Notes under the pieces: generated by a model | Told to the model about the DNA's origin: nothing | Database searches by the model: none | What the model saw: the letters and a program-made list of their open reading frames with translations, nothing else | Shown here: positions 35,601 to 43,455 of the stretch, piece by piece | Layout: every line of letters begins with the position of its first letter | Position numbering within the stretch: position 1 is the first letter of the stretch | Made by a program: the position numbers and the translations under genes | Assembly (NCBI GenBank): GCA_016712885.1 | Contig: JADJQF010000007.1 | Span: forward strand, 114,548-178,547 | DNA length: 64,000 bases | Reading direction: 5' to 3' | DNA from: Candidatus Flexicrinis proximus | GTDB lineage: Bacteria; Chloroflexota; Anaerolineae; Aggregatilineales; Phototrophicaceae

Positions 35601-35748
35601 CATACGGCGTCAGCACAGCCTCCAGGAACTTGCCGAGATGCCAGGCCTGCGGGTCTTGCGCGTAGGATGCAGGAGCGCTGCCGGCCAGTACGCCAATGAC
35701 TGCCAGCAGGAGCAGGATACGGGATCGGGTGCTAATTACACGCTTCAT
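32605..35748 (-). CDS. Secreted propeller / Calx-beta protein with long Thr-Pro linker
   Basis: 1047 residues. A signal peptide (1-30, ending ASYAQD) leads an FG-GAP-like propeller region (about 35-390, NIAVVGDPCSFRNGSDYDGM, ENALISGRTGEIYVYKR), one Calx-beta-like domain (395-500, QVPEGGSAGYTVSLALPTEG), a Thr/Pro/Ser linker of about 380 residues made of TPT-type units (505-885), and a C-terminal domain (890-1047, LLANQGFDSAENPLARW) shared with three other proteins here. The linker is of the kind that spans a wall or is glycosylated. Compared with its relatives the C-terminal domain lacks the cysteine pair. It lies just beyond the doubtful G/C run, but its own frame is intact. Confidence 0.87.
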   Translation of the reverse strand: MKRVISTRSRILLLLAVIGVLAGSAPASYAQDPQAWHLGKFLEAVLTPYGERGVPVGWDVRCFGYSFAMDGNIAVVGDPCSFRNGSDYDGMAYIFEWTAEHGWQVVTFLAPPEDMSQFGYNVAVDGTTVMVNATWTSVYSKPAVYVYERQSFGWEQTGIIPGHWELLNSELFGSEIAIDGENALISGRTGEIYVYKRVNGQWEWQVQSLSGVAFSAYLDRNIQLDGANAVGSTGYSPGNSAPYARMYRPYPDFGWSTNQVLLLWDADMLGINGGTLIAGERGPHYNGAAGPNGGLAVYADAGGQWVLQERVYTPPGASNYGTKLVLGDRLMLTTAETASAEIYAVHTTVRPNVRWFTDTNPLLVSGQNSSLSGTRVLVKPAAANLQEMHVYRMAGFAVSVENSTLQVPEGGSAGYTVSLALPTEGRVLLDVAVGGGCLVNGQQQVTIEFGTDKTSHQIEVSAPDDGVYTGGRSCPVTHTVAPGTSDPAYFALPESMFEVEVTVTDDEPTPPTLTPSLTHTFTPTDTPTETLTPTITATLTESLTPTETRTRTPTPTRTFTRTPTLTRTPSNTPDPNEPTLGPTWTPSMTLTSTLDYDPTLTTFTPSATRTPTRTLTPTYTRTPTRTRTPTNTPTATFTPSNTWTPSTTWTATFTRTATSTLEYDPTLTTLTASPTLTASWTNTISPTPTSTFTSTFTPTPTLTLTPTLTRTPTNTRTPSPTPTATFTASVTLTPSETPVTTSTDTPTETATDVPGQTTTLTPTPSETPWDTTTPTLDESITPSATMTASETPVPTSADTPTETLTASNTPDPCAFLTSTPTRTPIGFTPTLGGGGERLAPRADPCAATYTPTYTPSETSTPTSAATLTASATDTHTSTATETPNGRIPTQLLANQGFDSAENPLARWSLTHRPIERRDDRARLDSIQRVFMFRGGIDEHTTLKQVMRPDGLDLRAGDSLSIQLVYRNTAELPDVRVRVDVTYGDGTPRTRLLMLVNETSAEYRLIDNSLTLNSGAVKKIVVTLIHRSASKTNRVNIDRVDLWWMPAF

Positions 35749-35931
35749 TCAATACGGCCGGAACTGCCACAATATGGTGTGGATTCACACTACCGAGTCT
35801 ACCATAGCGTCCGAGTCCATCTTAATTCGCCCCGCCAGCCTCTCCTGACGTGTTGCACCCGGCGGAATGCGCTACAATACGCCGCATGAGTTCGCCCGTT
35901 ATTTGACATTCATTCTGGGAAGGGCAGGCAG

Positions 35932-37341
35932 ATGGATACCAGTATTTTCCGTAAATATGACATTCGCGGCACGGCAGTCGGCACCGATCCGCAGATTACG
36001 CCGGACGTGGCGCGCGCCGTTGGTAGTGCGCTCGGCACTTATATGCCCAAAACCTTCGGGATCACGCGGGTCTTCGTCGGCTGTGACAACCGCCTCACCT
36101 CGCCCAACCTCAAGGCCGCCATGATTGAAGGCCTGCTCAGCACCGGCATCGACGTGACCGACATCGGCCCGGTCATGACCCCCACCGTCTACTTCGCCTC
36201 TGCGTCCTTCGGTCCGGGCGGCGCCGGCGTGATGATCACCGGCAGCCATCTCGACACCAAGTACAACGGCATCAAGATGGCCTACGGGCCGCTGGCGATG
36301 TCCGGCGACCAGATCACCGACCTGCTCCGCATTATTCAGGGGGTCGCCTTCAGCCACGGTCAGGGAAACCTCTCCACCGATTTCGACATGATCCACAAGC
36401 ACATGGCTCACATCGGCGCGATGGTCGAGTTCCCCCGCCGGCTCCGGGTCGTCCTCGACGCCGGCAATGGCCTCAGCGGCACCTATGTCTATCCGCTCCT
36501 GCAAAAGCTCGGCCTCGATGTCGTCGGCCTCTACCTTGAAAGCGACGGCCGTTATCCGAACCATCTTCCCAACCCCGAAGACCCCGAAATGACCAAAGAC
36601 CTCGAGCACGCGGTGGTCCATCACGCCGCTGACCTGGGCCTGGCCTTCGACGGCGACAGCGACCGCTGCGGGTTCATCGACAATCACGGCCATCACATCG
36701 CCGCCGACCGGCTCCTGGCGCTGCTGGCCAAAGACGTGCTCACCCGTCATCCCGGCGCGTCGATCGTTTACGATGTCAAAGGCTCGCTCGCCCTCAGCGA
36801 CTTCATCAAGAAACACGGCGGTGTTCCCGTCATGTGGAAGACCGGCCACAGCCTGATGAAGCTCAAGATGCACGAAATCGGCTCCCCGCTCGGCGGTGAG
36901 GTCAGCGGCCATCTCTTCTATGGCGACAATTACTTCGGCTTTGATGATGCCCCGCTGGTCGCCCTCAAGACCCTTGAGATCATCAGCAAATCCGGCAAGA
37001 CTATCAGCGAACTGTTCGAAGAAATCCCCAAGCTCTTCGCCACTCCTGAAGTCATCATGACAGCGCCCGACGACCGCAAATTCAAAATCGTCGATGCGCT
37101 CACCGAGGCCATGAAAGCCAAGACCGAAGTCATCACCATCGATGGCGTGCGCGCCCAGTGGGAAGGCGGCTGGGGGCTGGTACGCGCCAGCAATACCCAA
37201 CCCGCCATCACCATGCGTTTCGAGTCGTACACCAAGGCGCAAATGGTCGAGATGATGCAGGTCTTCCATGAGGAACTCGCCAAATATCCCGAAGTCGATC
37301 TTTCGAAACTCGAACAGCAGATCGAGCGTTTCGGCGAATAG
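35932..37341 (+). CDS. Phosphomannomutase / phosphoglucomutase
   Basis: 469 residues, the usual size for the ManB/AlgC branch of alpha-D-phosphohexomutases. It starts with IFRKYDIRG. The catalytic serine loop reads ITGSHLDTKYNGIKM (TASHNP in most relatives, so the NP is replaced by LD). The metal loop is FDGDSDRCGFID, the sugar-binding loop GGEVSGHLFYGD and the phosphate-binding loop RASNTQPAITMRFES. The enzyme interconverts hexose 6- and 1-phosphates through a bisphosphate, feeding nucleotide sugar and surface polysaccharide synthesis. The changed residues after the serine are unusual but also occur in some archaeal and Chloroflexota homologues as far as I recall. Confidence 0.9.
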   Translation: MDTSIFRKYDIRGTAVGTDPQITPDVARAVGSALGTYMPKTFGITRVFVGCDNRLTSPNLKAAMIEGLLSTGIDVTDIGPVMTPTVYFASASFGPGGAGVMITGSHLDTKYNGIKMAYGPLAMSGDQITDLLRIIQGVAFSHGQGNLSTDFDMIHKHMAHIGAMVEFPRRLRVVLDAGNGLSGTYVYPLLQKLGLDVVGLYLESDGRYPNHLPNPEDPEMTKDLEHAVVHHAADLGLAFDGDSDRCGFIDNHGHHIAADRLLALLAKDVLTRHPGASIVYDVKGSLALSDFIKKHGGVPVMWKTGHSLMKLKMHEIGSPLGGEVSGHLFYGDNYFGFDDAPLVALKTLEIISKSGKTISELFEEIPKLFATPEVIMTAPDDRKFKIVDALTEAMKAKTEVITIDGVRAQWEGGWGLVRASNTQPAITMRFESYTKAQMVEMMQVFHEELAKYPEVDLSKLEQQIERFGE

Positions 37342-37460
37342 CGCGCGTCCACGCTTTGTCCCTCACAGGGCAGCCTCCGGGTTGCCCTCCCGCTTCACCA
37401 CCGGCAGCGCAGGACAATCGCCCTGCTGCCGGTATTCGTTGGTTCACGAGGGGTCTCCTC

Positions 37461-38000
37461 ATGCGTTGGTTGAACGAACCTGTCCGCTGGCAGGCTGATG
37501 GCGACGGCCTGACTGTCACCGCCAATCCCAAAACCGATTTCTGGCGCGTCACCCGCCATGCCTTCATCAATGATAATGGTCACAGCTACGGCCCCGATGT
37601 CACCGGCGATTTCACCGCCGATGTCCGCTTCAGCGCCGATTACGCCACGCTTTACGATCAGGCCGGCCTGATGCTGCGCGTCAGTGAAACCGTCTGGTTG
37701 AAGTGCGGCGTCGAGTATGTCGACGGCGTCCAGTACGCCAGCGCGGTCGTCACCCGCGACTTCTCCGATTGGTCGGTCGTCCCGCTTGATCCCAGCCCTG
37801 CCGCCCTCTGGCTGCGTGTCCAGCGCATCGGCACCGCCGTCGAGGTCAGCGTGTCGACCGATGGCAGCGCCTATTCGATGATCCGCCAGGCTTACCTGAC
37901 CGATGCGCCGACGCTGCACGTCGGCATGATGGTCGCCGCCCCGACCGGCACCGGTTTTGAGGCGCGCTTCACCGGCTTCACCGTCCGGACTGCCGAGTAG
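37461..38000 (+). CDS. DUF1349 domain protein
   Basis: 179 residues from ATG 37461 with GAGGGG at 37448-37453; a longer frame from 37356 has no supporting start signal. WLNEPVRWQADGDGLTVTAN, KTDFWRVTRHAF, DQAGLMLRVSETVWLKCGVE and the end AAPTGTGFEARFTGFTV fit the DUF1349 family (beta-sandwich, 'regulation of enolase' proteins), distant relatives of concanavalin-like lectin folds. No signal peptide. Biochemical role unknown; probably sugar binding. It follows the hexose mutase gene by 119 bp, perhaps in one transcript. Confidence 0.82.
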   Translation: MRWLNEPVRWQADGDGLTVTANPKTDFWRVTRHAFINDNGHSYGPDVTGDFTADVRFSADYATLYDQAGLMLRVSETVWLKCGVEYVDGVQYASAVVTRDFSDWSVVPLDPSPAALWLRVQRIGTAVEVSVSTDGSAYSMIRQAYLTDAPTLHVGMMVAAPTGTGFEARFTGFTVRTAE

Positions 38001-38077
38001 CGCCCTCCACTTTGAACTTTTCGCCGTCCGACAGCGTCTACCCTGTAACAGTGTCCGATCTGCGCTTTGGGGGCGGT

Positions 38078-39337
38078 ATGTGGCGTTTTCTATGGGTCTC
38101 GGCCCTGATCCTCATCTCCGCGGTCGCCACGACCGCGCAGGGCGCCGCCGTCGAGCCGGTGGCGCGCTTCGGGCGCGGGTACGTGCAGATGCCCGCCTGG
38201 TCTCCCGACGGGACGCGCCTGGCCGTCGCCACCAGCATCGGCGTCTGGGTCTACGACGCGCTCGACTGGGAGCGTGAGCCTCGGCTCTTTGAGACTGATT
38301 ATCTCGTCACCTGGGTGGAATTCAGCCCGGAAGGTGGCGTGCTCGCAGTCGGCTTAGGCGATGGCACAGCACAAGCCTTTCAAGTGGAAACCGGCGAGTG
38401 GCTCGACCGCATTATCGGCGGTCCTATCCCTGAGCGCGGCGCGATGGCCAATTTCAATGTCCCCGCCAAGTTTGCGCATTTTGTCCCTGCCACCGAGGCA
38501 CCGGGTCAAACCCCGCAGGGCACGGTCAGCACGCGGGTCGTTAACGACGCCGATGGCAGCGAGCTTCGCCTGAAAGTCACCGTATTCACCGCCGAAGCCG
38601 GCGAACATCCCGCGCCGAGTCTCATCAGCCCCGATGGCGTGATAAGGGTTGACGTCACCCGCGATCGGGTTGTCCTCTTCGATCTCGCTGCGAACGCGCC
38701 TATCCGCGACCTGCACGGCTACAGCCTGCCGATTCTGAATATCGGCTTCAGCGCGCTTGGCGATTCGATCATCGCGGAACAGTTGGGCGGCACCGCCCGT
38801 GTTTACGACACCCTGACCGGTATGGACCTCGGAATGTATCCGATGATCTGGCCGCCCACCACGAGTGCGATCATTGCTGTGGACCCGACCAGTCAGCGGA
38901 CGGCCATCGCGATTCGAGCCAGGGGCATTCTGGTCATTGACCCTGCATTCGGGCCGGTCACACTGGCTGGCCGGGACAGCACAATCACCAGCTTTGCCTT
39001 CGAACCCGGCGGAGAGCGCCTTGCGGCAGGCTTCAGCGACGGCACGCTCAGGATCTACGACGACTATACTGACGCGACCGCGGTCCGTGATGCCTATGCC
39101 GCCTTCGGTCACGTTCTCGATATCGTCTGGCTGCCCGAGTCAGGTTACCTGGTCACGGCGGGGGAAGAAGGCCGCCTTAAGCTGTGGATTGCGGACCTGT
39201 CGGTCCTGGGGGATTCGCAGATGTTCGGCGGCCACGCCAACGAGGTCACCTCGCTCGCCGTCAGCCCGGCTGACCCGACGCTGTTCGTGTCGGCCAGTCT
39301 GGACGGCACCGTCAAGGTGTGGCGGCTTCAGCCCTAA
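38078..39337 (+). CDS. Secreted WD40-like beta-propeller protein
   Basis: 419 residues from ATG 38078, with a GGGGGCGG stretch upstream and an immediate signal peptide (MWRFLWVSALILISAVATTA). Several WD40-type blades are visible: MPAWSPDGTRLAVATSIGVW, WVEFSPEGGVLAVGLGDGT, SFAFEPGGERLAAGFSDGT, VWLPESGYLVTAGEEGRLKL and SLAVSPADPTLFVSASLDGT, ending VKVWRLQP. It should form a seven-bladed propeller on the outer side of the membrane, a protein-binding scaffold. No enzymatic domain is attached. It converges with tadA, with copy R5 filling the gap. Confidence 0.85.
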   Translation: MWRFLWVSALILISAVATTAQGAAVEPVARFGRGYVQMPAWSPDGTRLAVATSIGVWVYDALDWEREPRLFETDYLVTWVEFSPEGGVLAVGLGDGTAQAFQVETGEWLDRIIGGPIPERGAMANFNVPAKFAHFVPATEAPGQTPQGTVSTRVVNDADGSELRLKVTVFTAEAGEHPAPSLISPDGVIRVDVTRDRVVLFDLAANAPIRDLHGYSLPILNIGFSALGDSIIAEQLGGTARVYDTLTGMDLGMYPMIWPPTTSAIIAVDPTSQRTAIAIRARGILVIDPAFGPVTLAGRDSTITSFAFEPGGERLAAGFSDGTLRIYDDYTDATAVRDAYAAFGHVLDIVWLPESGYLVTAGEEGRLKLWIADLSVLGDSQMFGGHANEVTSLAVSPADPTLFVSASLDGTVKVWRLQP

Positions 39338-39340
39338 AGG

Positions 39341-39522
39341 GTTTTGTGCACAGGCTCTGGGGTTTTACCCCGGTGGTGGCGTTTGCACTCCGGAACACCC
39401 CAAGGCGGATTTTGCGGCATGAACGCCGCAAAATCGCAGATAAGGGAGTCGAGAGGTTGGCCATCCTCTCGTGGAGGCGTGGAGGCAGCGCCCTCCACCC
39501 ACAATATCCGTAACAGCCCTGG
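39341..39522 (+). repeat. Multi-hairpin interspersed repeat, copy R5
   Basis: Fills nearly the whole gap between two convergent stop codons (39337 and 39531). It has GGGGTTTTACCCC, a central stem on GATTTTGCGGC / GCCGCAAAATC, GAGAGG-N8-CCTCTC, GGAGGC-AGC-GCCCTCC and a right end CGTAACAGCCCTGG. The left end reads GTGCACAGGCTCTGG, which is a right-end sequence in other copies, so this copy may be rearranged. Confidence 0.8.
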
Positions 39523-39530
39523 CAACAACC

Positions 39531-39992
39531 CTAGCGCAGTGCCTTGAAGAAGGCATCAAGCAGGGCCGCGCACTCGTCGGCCAGCACGCCGGCGTAGACC
39601 TCGACCCGGTGATTGAACTGCGGGTGCCGCAGCAGGTCGACCACGCTTCCCGCGCAGCCGGCCCTCACATCCAGCGTGCCGTAAACCAGCCGCCACAGCC
39701 GCGCCTGAACCATCGCCCCCGCGCACATGCAGCACGGTTCGAGCGTGCAGTACAGCGTCACATCTTCCAGCCGCCATTCGCCCACCGCCTGCGCCGCCTC
39801 GCGCATCGCGACAATCTCGGCGTGCGCGGTCGGGTCGCCATCGGCCTCGCGCCGGTTGCGCCCGCGCCCGATCACCGCGCCGTCGCGCACCGCCACCGCG
39901 CCGACCGGCACATCGCCCGTCACCAGTGCCAGCCGCGCCTCGTCCAGCGCCAGCCGCATAAAATGTGCGTCGTCAAAAAATGCCTGCGTCAT
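39531..39992 (-). CDS. tadA: tRNA-specific adenosine deaminase
   Basis: 153 residues from the ATG at 39992 (GAGGG close upstream); a frame from 40052 adds 20 residues without support. The zinc motifs are TAHAEIVAMREAA and CTLEPCCMCAGAM (HAE and PCxxC of the cytidine/deoxycytidylate deaminase fold). NRREADGDPTAHAE and the RLVYGTLDVRAGCAGSVVDL region are typical of TadA, which makes inosine at the wobble position of tRNA-Arg(ACG). Normal TadA length is 150-170. A guanine deaminase is a less likely alternative. Confidence 0.88.
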   Translation of the reverse strand: MTQAFFDDAHFMRLALDEARLALVTGDVPVGAVAVRDGAVIGRGRNRREADGDPTAHAEIVAMREAAQAVGEWRLEDVTLYCTLEPCCMCAGAMVQARLWRLVYGTLDVRAGCAGSVVDLLRHPQFNHRVEVYAGVLADECAALLDAFFKALR

Positions 39993-40161
39993 GCCCTCAA
40001 CTATACCCGAAAATCCGGTGGGCACGGACCGCCTGTCGATGGCTATAATCACCGCAAACTGCTCTTGTTCCTACCCGAATATGCGGCCTCATACCTCACC
40101 TGTCGATTTCGCGCATCGCCGTTCGTCGTTTGTATGTATAACTAATTTGAGGAGGATCGCC

Positions 40162-40746
40162 ATGGCAGACAAGACCACCATCGATTACGAGAAGGAATTT
40201 ATTGCCAACGCCAAAGCGCAGACCGGTCACAGCGTCGACGAATGGATGGACGTGATCCGCGCCTCCGGCAAAAAGAAGCACGCCGACGTGCGCGATTGGA
40301 TCAAATCCGAACACAAGCTCGACCATATGAAAGCCACGTTTCTGGCCTTCATGTTCGACAATGGCGGCAAGCCCGCCTTCGTCGCCGATGACCTGCTCGA
40401 CACGCTCTTCGCGGGTAAGCCGCTGGCCCGCGAGCTAACCCACGCGCTCGAAACAGCCATCACTGGCGCCAATCCCGGTATCCGCTTCGTCCCCAAGAAG
40501 ACCTATGTCTCGATTGACGGCGATAAGGTGCTCGGCTGTGCCACCCCCACCAAAGACGGCCTGCGCTTCGGCTTGGACTTGGGAGAGATGCCTTTCGAAG
40601 GCCGCGTCCTGAAAGCCAAAAGTCTCGGCGCGATGCCCAACCTTACCCACATGCTCGAACTGCGCGAGGAAAAGGACGTCGACTCCGAACTCCTCAAGCT
40701 CGTCGATGTCGCCTTCGAACGCACGCGCAAAAAGCCGAAGAAATGA
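40162..40746 (+). CDS. DUF4287 / DUF5655 domain protein (paralogue 2)
   Basis: 194 residues from ATG 40162, preceded by GAGGAGG (40149-40155); the long frame from 39727 runs antisense through tadA and is not the gene. The N-terminal half (FIANAKAQTGHSVDEWMDVI, KHADVRDWIKSEHKLDHMKA) matches DUF4287 of the protein at 28056, and the second half (GIRFVPKKTYVSIDGDKVLG, GLDLGEMPFEGRVLKAK) matches DUF5655. It carries a basic tail (RTRKKPKK). The two paralogues differ enough to be an old duplication. Function unknown. Confidence 0.82.
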   Translation: MADKTTIDYEKEFIANAKAQTGHSVDEWMDVIRASGKKKHADVRDWIKSEHKLDHMKATFLAFMFDNGGKPAFVADDLLDTLFAGKPLARELTHALETAITGANPGIRFVPKKTYVSIDGDKVLGCATPTKDGLRFGLDLGEMPFEGRVLKAKSLGAMPNLTHMLELREEKDVDSELLKLVDVAFERTRKKPKK

Positions 40747-40893
40747 CTCGGCAGGAGTTGGCACTCCTGCACCTCGCATAGCGCTTTTACGGCGTCTGCG
40801 CCGTAAAAGCGCAGATGAGGGAGTCCAGAGGGCGCAAGCCCTTTGGTGGAGGTACGGAGGCAAAGCCTCCGCGCGCCTTGCGCGTAACTCAAG
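40747..40893 (+). repeat. Multi-hairpin interspersed repeat, copy R6
   Basis: Starts directly after the stop codon at 40746 and ends 5 bp before the stop codon of the convergent gene (40898). Hairpins: GCAGGAGT-TGGC-ACTCCTGC, a central perfect stem GCGCTTTTACGGC / GCCGTAAAAGCGC, GAGGGC-GCAA-GCCCTTT and GCGGAGGC-AAA-GCCTCCGC. The right end CGTAACTCAAG matches subtype II (R2, R7); the left end is missing. Confidence 0.85.
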
Positions 40894-40897
40894 TTGT

Positions 40898-41362
40898 TCA
40901 GTCGAACATGCTCAACTGCTTGTAGCCGTCCGGGTCTTCTTCTTCGGCATCCGGCGCAACGGGCGGCTCATCGAGGATCAGCGGCATTTCTTTGACGCCC
41001 TGTTCCCACGCCTCGCGCTGAAGCTGCTCCTTGAGCGCATCGCCCTCCAGCGGCTGGCCTTCCATGTCGTGCGGCACGACATCCACCGCGACGCACTGCG
41101 GGCATTGGCACTCGGCGGGGTGGCGGTTCGGCAGTGGCTGTTCGAGCAGGTCAAGCGGCGGCAGATAGCCGTCGGGCATGTCCTCCGCGCGCATCGTCGC
41201 CTCGATCATCAGCGTCCGCAGGTCATCCTCGCGGAAACCCACGCTGTTCATGATGCCCGTCAGCGTTTCCAGCGTCGCGCGGTCTTTTTCGCGCACGGTC
41301 TGTTTGTAGTGTTCGCGCAGGCAGCTGCGCCATTCATCGGCAAACGGGCTTTTGCGGTTCAT
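40898..41362 (-). CDS. Unknown protein with CxCxxC cluster and C-terminal clamp-binding-like motif
   Basis: 154 residues, family not recognised. The N-terminal half is helical and charged (SCLREHYKQTVREKDRATLE, GFREDDLRTLMIEATMRAED). A short HPAECQCPQCVAVDVVPHD stretch could bind zinc. The tail is acidic and ends in YKQLSMFD, close to the bacterial sliding-clamp-binding consensus QL(S/D)LF. It lies 75 bp downstream of the RNase D gene on the same strand and is probably co-transcribed. A role near DNA replication or repair is inferred from the tail only. Confidence 0.7.
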   Translation of the reverse strand: MNRKSPFADEWRSCLREHYKQTVREKDRATLETLTGIMNSVGFREDDLRTLMIEATMRAEDMPDGYLPPLDLLEQPLPNRHPAECQCPQCVAVDVVPHDMEGQPLEGDALKEQLQREAWEQGVKEMPLILDEPPVAPDAEEEDPDGYKQLSMFD

Positions 41363-41437
41363 GTGCCCGGCTCCCTTCCTCTAATAGACCAGAATATAGC
41401 CCGTATCCGTCCGCAGCACCAGACGCCCTCGCCGGCG

Positions 41438-42604
41438 CTATGACGGCTTCGCTCCGTTTTCGTTCTTGGCAATCACCGCCAGGATTTCCGGCCCGTAAGC
41501 GTTCAGCCGCCACGGCCCCAACCCCTGGATGTTTTCCAGTTGGTCCAGCGTCGTCGGCGCCTTGAATGCCAGCGACCACAGCGTCTGCTTCGTCACGATC
41601 ACATCTGATTCGACGCCGCGCGCCTCCGCCCGTTTCCTGCGCCAGCCGTGCAGCGCCGTGTAGCGGTCTGCGATGTCCGGCGGCGTCATCTCTGCGTCCG
41701 GCCGCTTCGGGATCGGCGCGTCCTTGCCGCGCGCCACCGCCGCCAGAAACGCATCGCCGTATTTACGCAGCCCGTTGGGCGACAGTCCGAAGACATCCCG
41801 CAGCTGGTCGCGGTCTGCCGGCTGCCGCTGGGCCAGCTCGATCAGCGTGCGGTTCTGTACCACGTTCATCGGCGGAATATCCGCTTTTTCGGCCAACGCC
41901 TCGCGTGACAGATACACCTCGCGCAGGATCGCCATCTGCCGGCCGTTCAGCCGCGCCGGCTGCCCAATCTTCCAGAAGCCGTCCTCGTCGAACGAACGTC
42001 CCTCGTGTGCCGGTGTCAGGCGGCTCAAATCCTCGAAGGTCTCGCGCGCTTCTTCGGCGTGGCCGCGCACTTCCAGTTCCGCCAGTAGCAGGTCGTGCAG
42101 CTCCGGCAGGTAATGTGTATCCAGTTGGGCATAGCGCAGGCTGGACATCGCCAGCGGCCGCCGCCCCCAGTTGTCGCGCTGGTGGCTCTTGTCCAGTTCG
42201 ATCCCCAGGTACGCCTGCACCAGATGGTTCAGCCCGATCTGCTTGACCCCGCAGATTCGCGCCGCCTGCATCGTGTCGAACAGATTGCTGATCGTCATCT
42301 GGTAGTCGCGCTTCAGGCACATCAGGTCGTATTCGCTGGCGTGAAAGACCTTCTCGATGCGCGGATCGGCGAACAGGTTACCCAGCGGGTTGAGGTTCGT
42401 CAGCGCCAGCGGGTCGATAATGTAATCCGCCGCCCGGCTGCTGATCTGAATCAGGCACACGCGCTCATGATAAACGTGCAGGCTGTTAGACTCGGTATCG
42501 ATGCCTAACAGTGGCTCCTGGCGGAGCGCCTCGACCATTGCGTCGAGCTTCTTCGGATGGTCTATATAGGTCGCGGGCGGCAAGCTGGAACGGCGTCCAA
42601 TCAT
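41438..42604 (-). CDS. rnd: Ribonuclease D with two HRDC domains
   Basis: 388 residues. The DEDD-y exonuclease core occupies residues 1-200: Exo I in LLGIDTESNS, Exo II in VFHASEYDLMCLKRDY and Exo III in RYAQLDTHYLPEL. It is followed by an HRDC domain (about 205-295, LNGRQMAILREVYLSREALA) and a second HRDC-like domain (about 310-385, LDQLENIQGLGPWRLNAYG), the same arrangement as E. coli RNase D, which trims tRNA 3' ends. It is divergent from the Rieske operon. The start region has no clear ribosome binding site. Confidence 0.9.
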   Translation of the reverse strand: MIGRRSSLPPATYIDHPKKLDAMVEALRQEPLLGIDTESNSLHVYHERVCLIQISSRAADYIIDPLALTNLNPLGNLFADPRIEKVFHASEYDLMCLKRDYQMTISNLFDTMQAARICGVKQIGLNHLVQAYLGIELDKSHQRDNWGRRPLAMSSLRYAQLDTHYLPELHDLLLAELEVRGHAEEARETFEDLSRLTPAHEGRSFDEDGFWKIGQPARLNGRQMAILREVYLSREALAEKADIPPMNVVQNRTLIELAQRQPADRDQLRDVFGLSPNGLRKYGDAFLAAVARGKDAPIPKRPDAEMTPPDIADRYTALHGWRRKRAEARGVESDVIVTKQTLWSLAFKAPTTLDQLENIQGLGPWRLNAYGPEILAVIAKNENGAKPS

Positions 42605-42691
42605 TAGTACTCATTGCAGATTCACAAGCGGCGAGTCATTATGGGCATTATAACGTGTGCCTGTCAGTACCGAACAGTTGCGGCTCAAGTT

Positions 42692-42721
42692 TTGACATGG
42701 CTTTCACGCTTGTGATAAAAT
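42692..42721 (+). promoter_or_regulatory. Promoter of the Rieske-cytochrome b-cytochrome c operon
   Basis: TTGACA (42692-42697), an 18 bp spacer, then TAAAAT (42716-42721, 5 of 6), preceded by TG at 42711-42712 in an extended-like context. It faces the Rieske gene and gives a leader of about 85 nt. Confidence 0.7.
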
Positions 42722-42815
42722 ACACACAGCACGTAGAACAGAGGAGGCCGGGGGGCGGATATTGCCCTTTTTTCCGTCTCGGGGCCCGGCGCACGTAGGT
42801 AAGGATCCAAGCACA

Positions 42816-43418
42816 ATGGCGACAGCAAACCCGACCCAAGGGGCGGCTTCAGCCGCACCCGCAAAGGCGACTACGGTTGAAGTCAGCGCCGTAAGCCGCC
42901 GCGAATTCCTGTACTATATCTGGGGCGCGTCCATTGCGCTGCTGCTCGGTGAAGCCGGCGCGGCAATCGTCTGGTTCGCGCTTCCGCGCTTCCGCGAAGG
43001 CGAGTTCGGCGGCATCATCCCCGTCGCGCTCGAAGATCTGCCCGATGCAGGCGATGCCCCACTCAGCATCCCCGCCGGCCGTTTCCATGTCTCGCATACG
43101 CCCGAAGGTGGCCTTGTCGCGCTCTACGGCGTCTGCACCCATCTTGGCTGCTTGCCCAAGTGGGAACCGGTCGCGGTTCGGTTTGCCTGCCCGTGTCACG
43201 GCTCGCAGTACGAAGTCGACGGCCGCTGGATCACCGGTCCTGCCCCCCGTGGCCTCGACCGCTTCCCGCTGACCATCACACTGGCCGACGGCAGCACCCG
43301 TACCAACGGTGTCGACGGCTGGCCTATCGATATCACCGATATCACCCTTGACGACATTGTCTTTGTCGCCGTCAACACTGGCGCGCGTCACTGGCCCGCA
43401 GCATGGCGCGGCTTTTAG
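42816..43418 (+). CDS. Rieske iron-sulfur protein of a cytochrome bc-type complex
   Basis: 200 residues from ATG 42816 (AAGGA at 42801-42805). A twin-arginine-like start SRREFLYYIWGAS leads a single membrane anchor. The [2Fe-2S] ligands are in GVCTHLGCLPKW and ACPCHGSQYEV. The protein passes electrons from quinol at the Qo site of cytochrome b to a cytochrome c. It is the first gene of the operon and is followed after 37 bp by cytochrome b. The fold after the second motif (GPAPRGLDRFPLTI) is standard, with a C-terminal extension of about 35 residues. Confidence 0.93.
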   Translation: MATANPTQGAASAAPAKATTVEVSAVSRREFLYYIWGASIALLLGEAGAAIVWFALPRFREGEFGGIIPVALEDLPDAGDAPLSIPAGRFHVSHTPEGGLVALYGVCTHLGCLPKWEPVAVRFACPCHGSQYEVDGRWITGPAPRGLDRFPLTITLADGSTRTNGVDGWPIDITDITLDDIVFVAVNTGARHWPAAWRGF

Positions 43419-43455
43419 TTTTAGTGCAACCTAAGCGAGTTGAGGAGCGGGTTTA

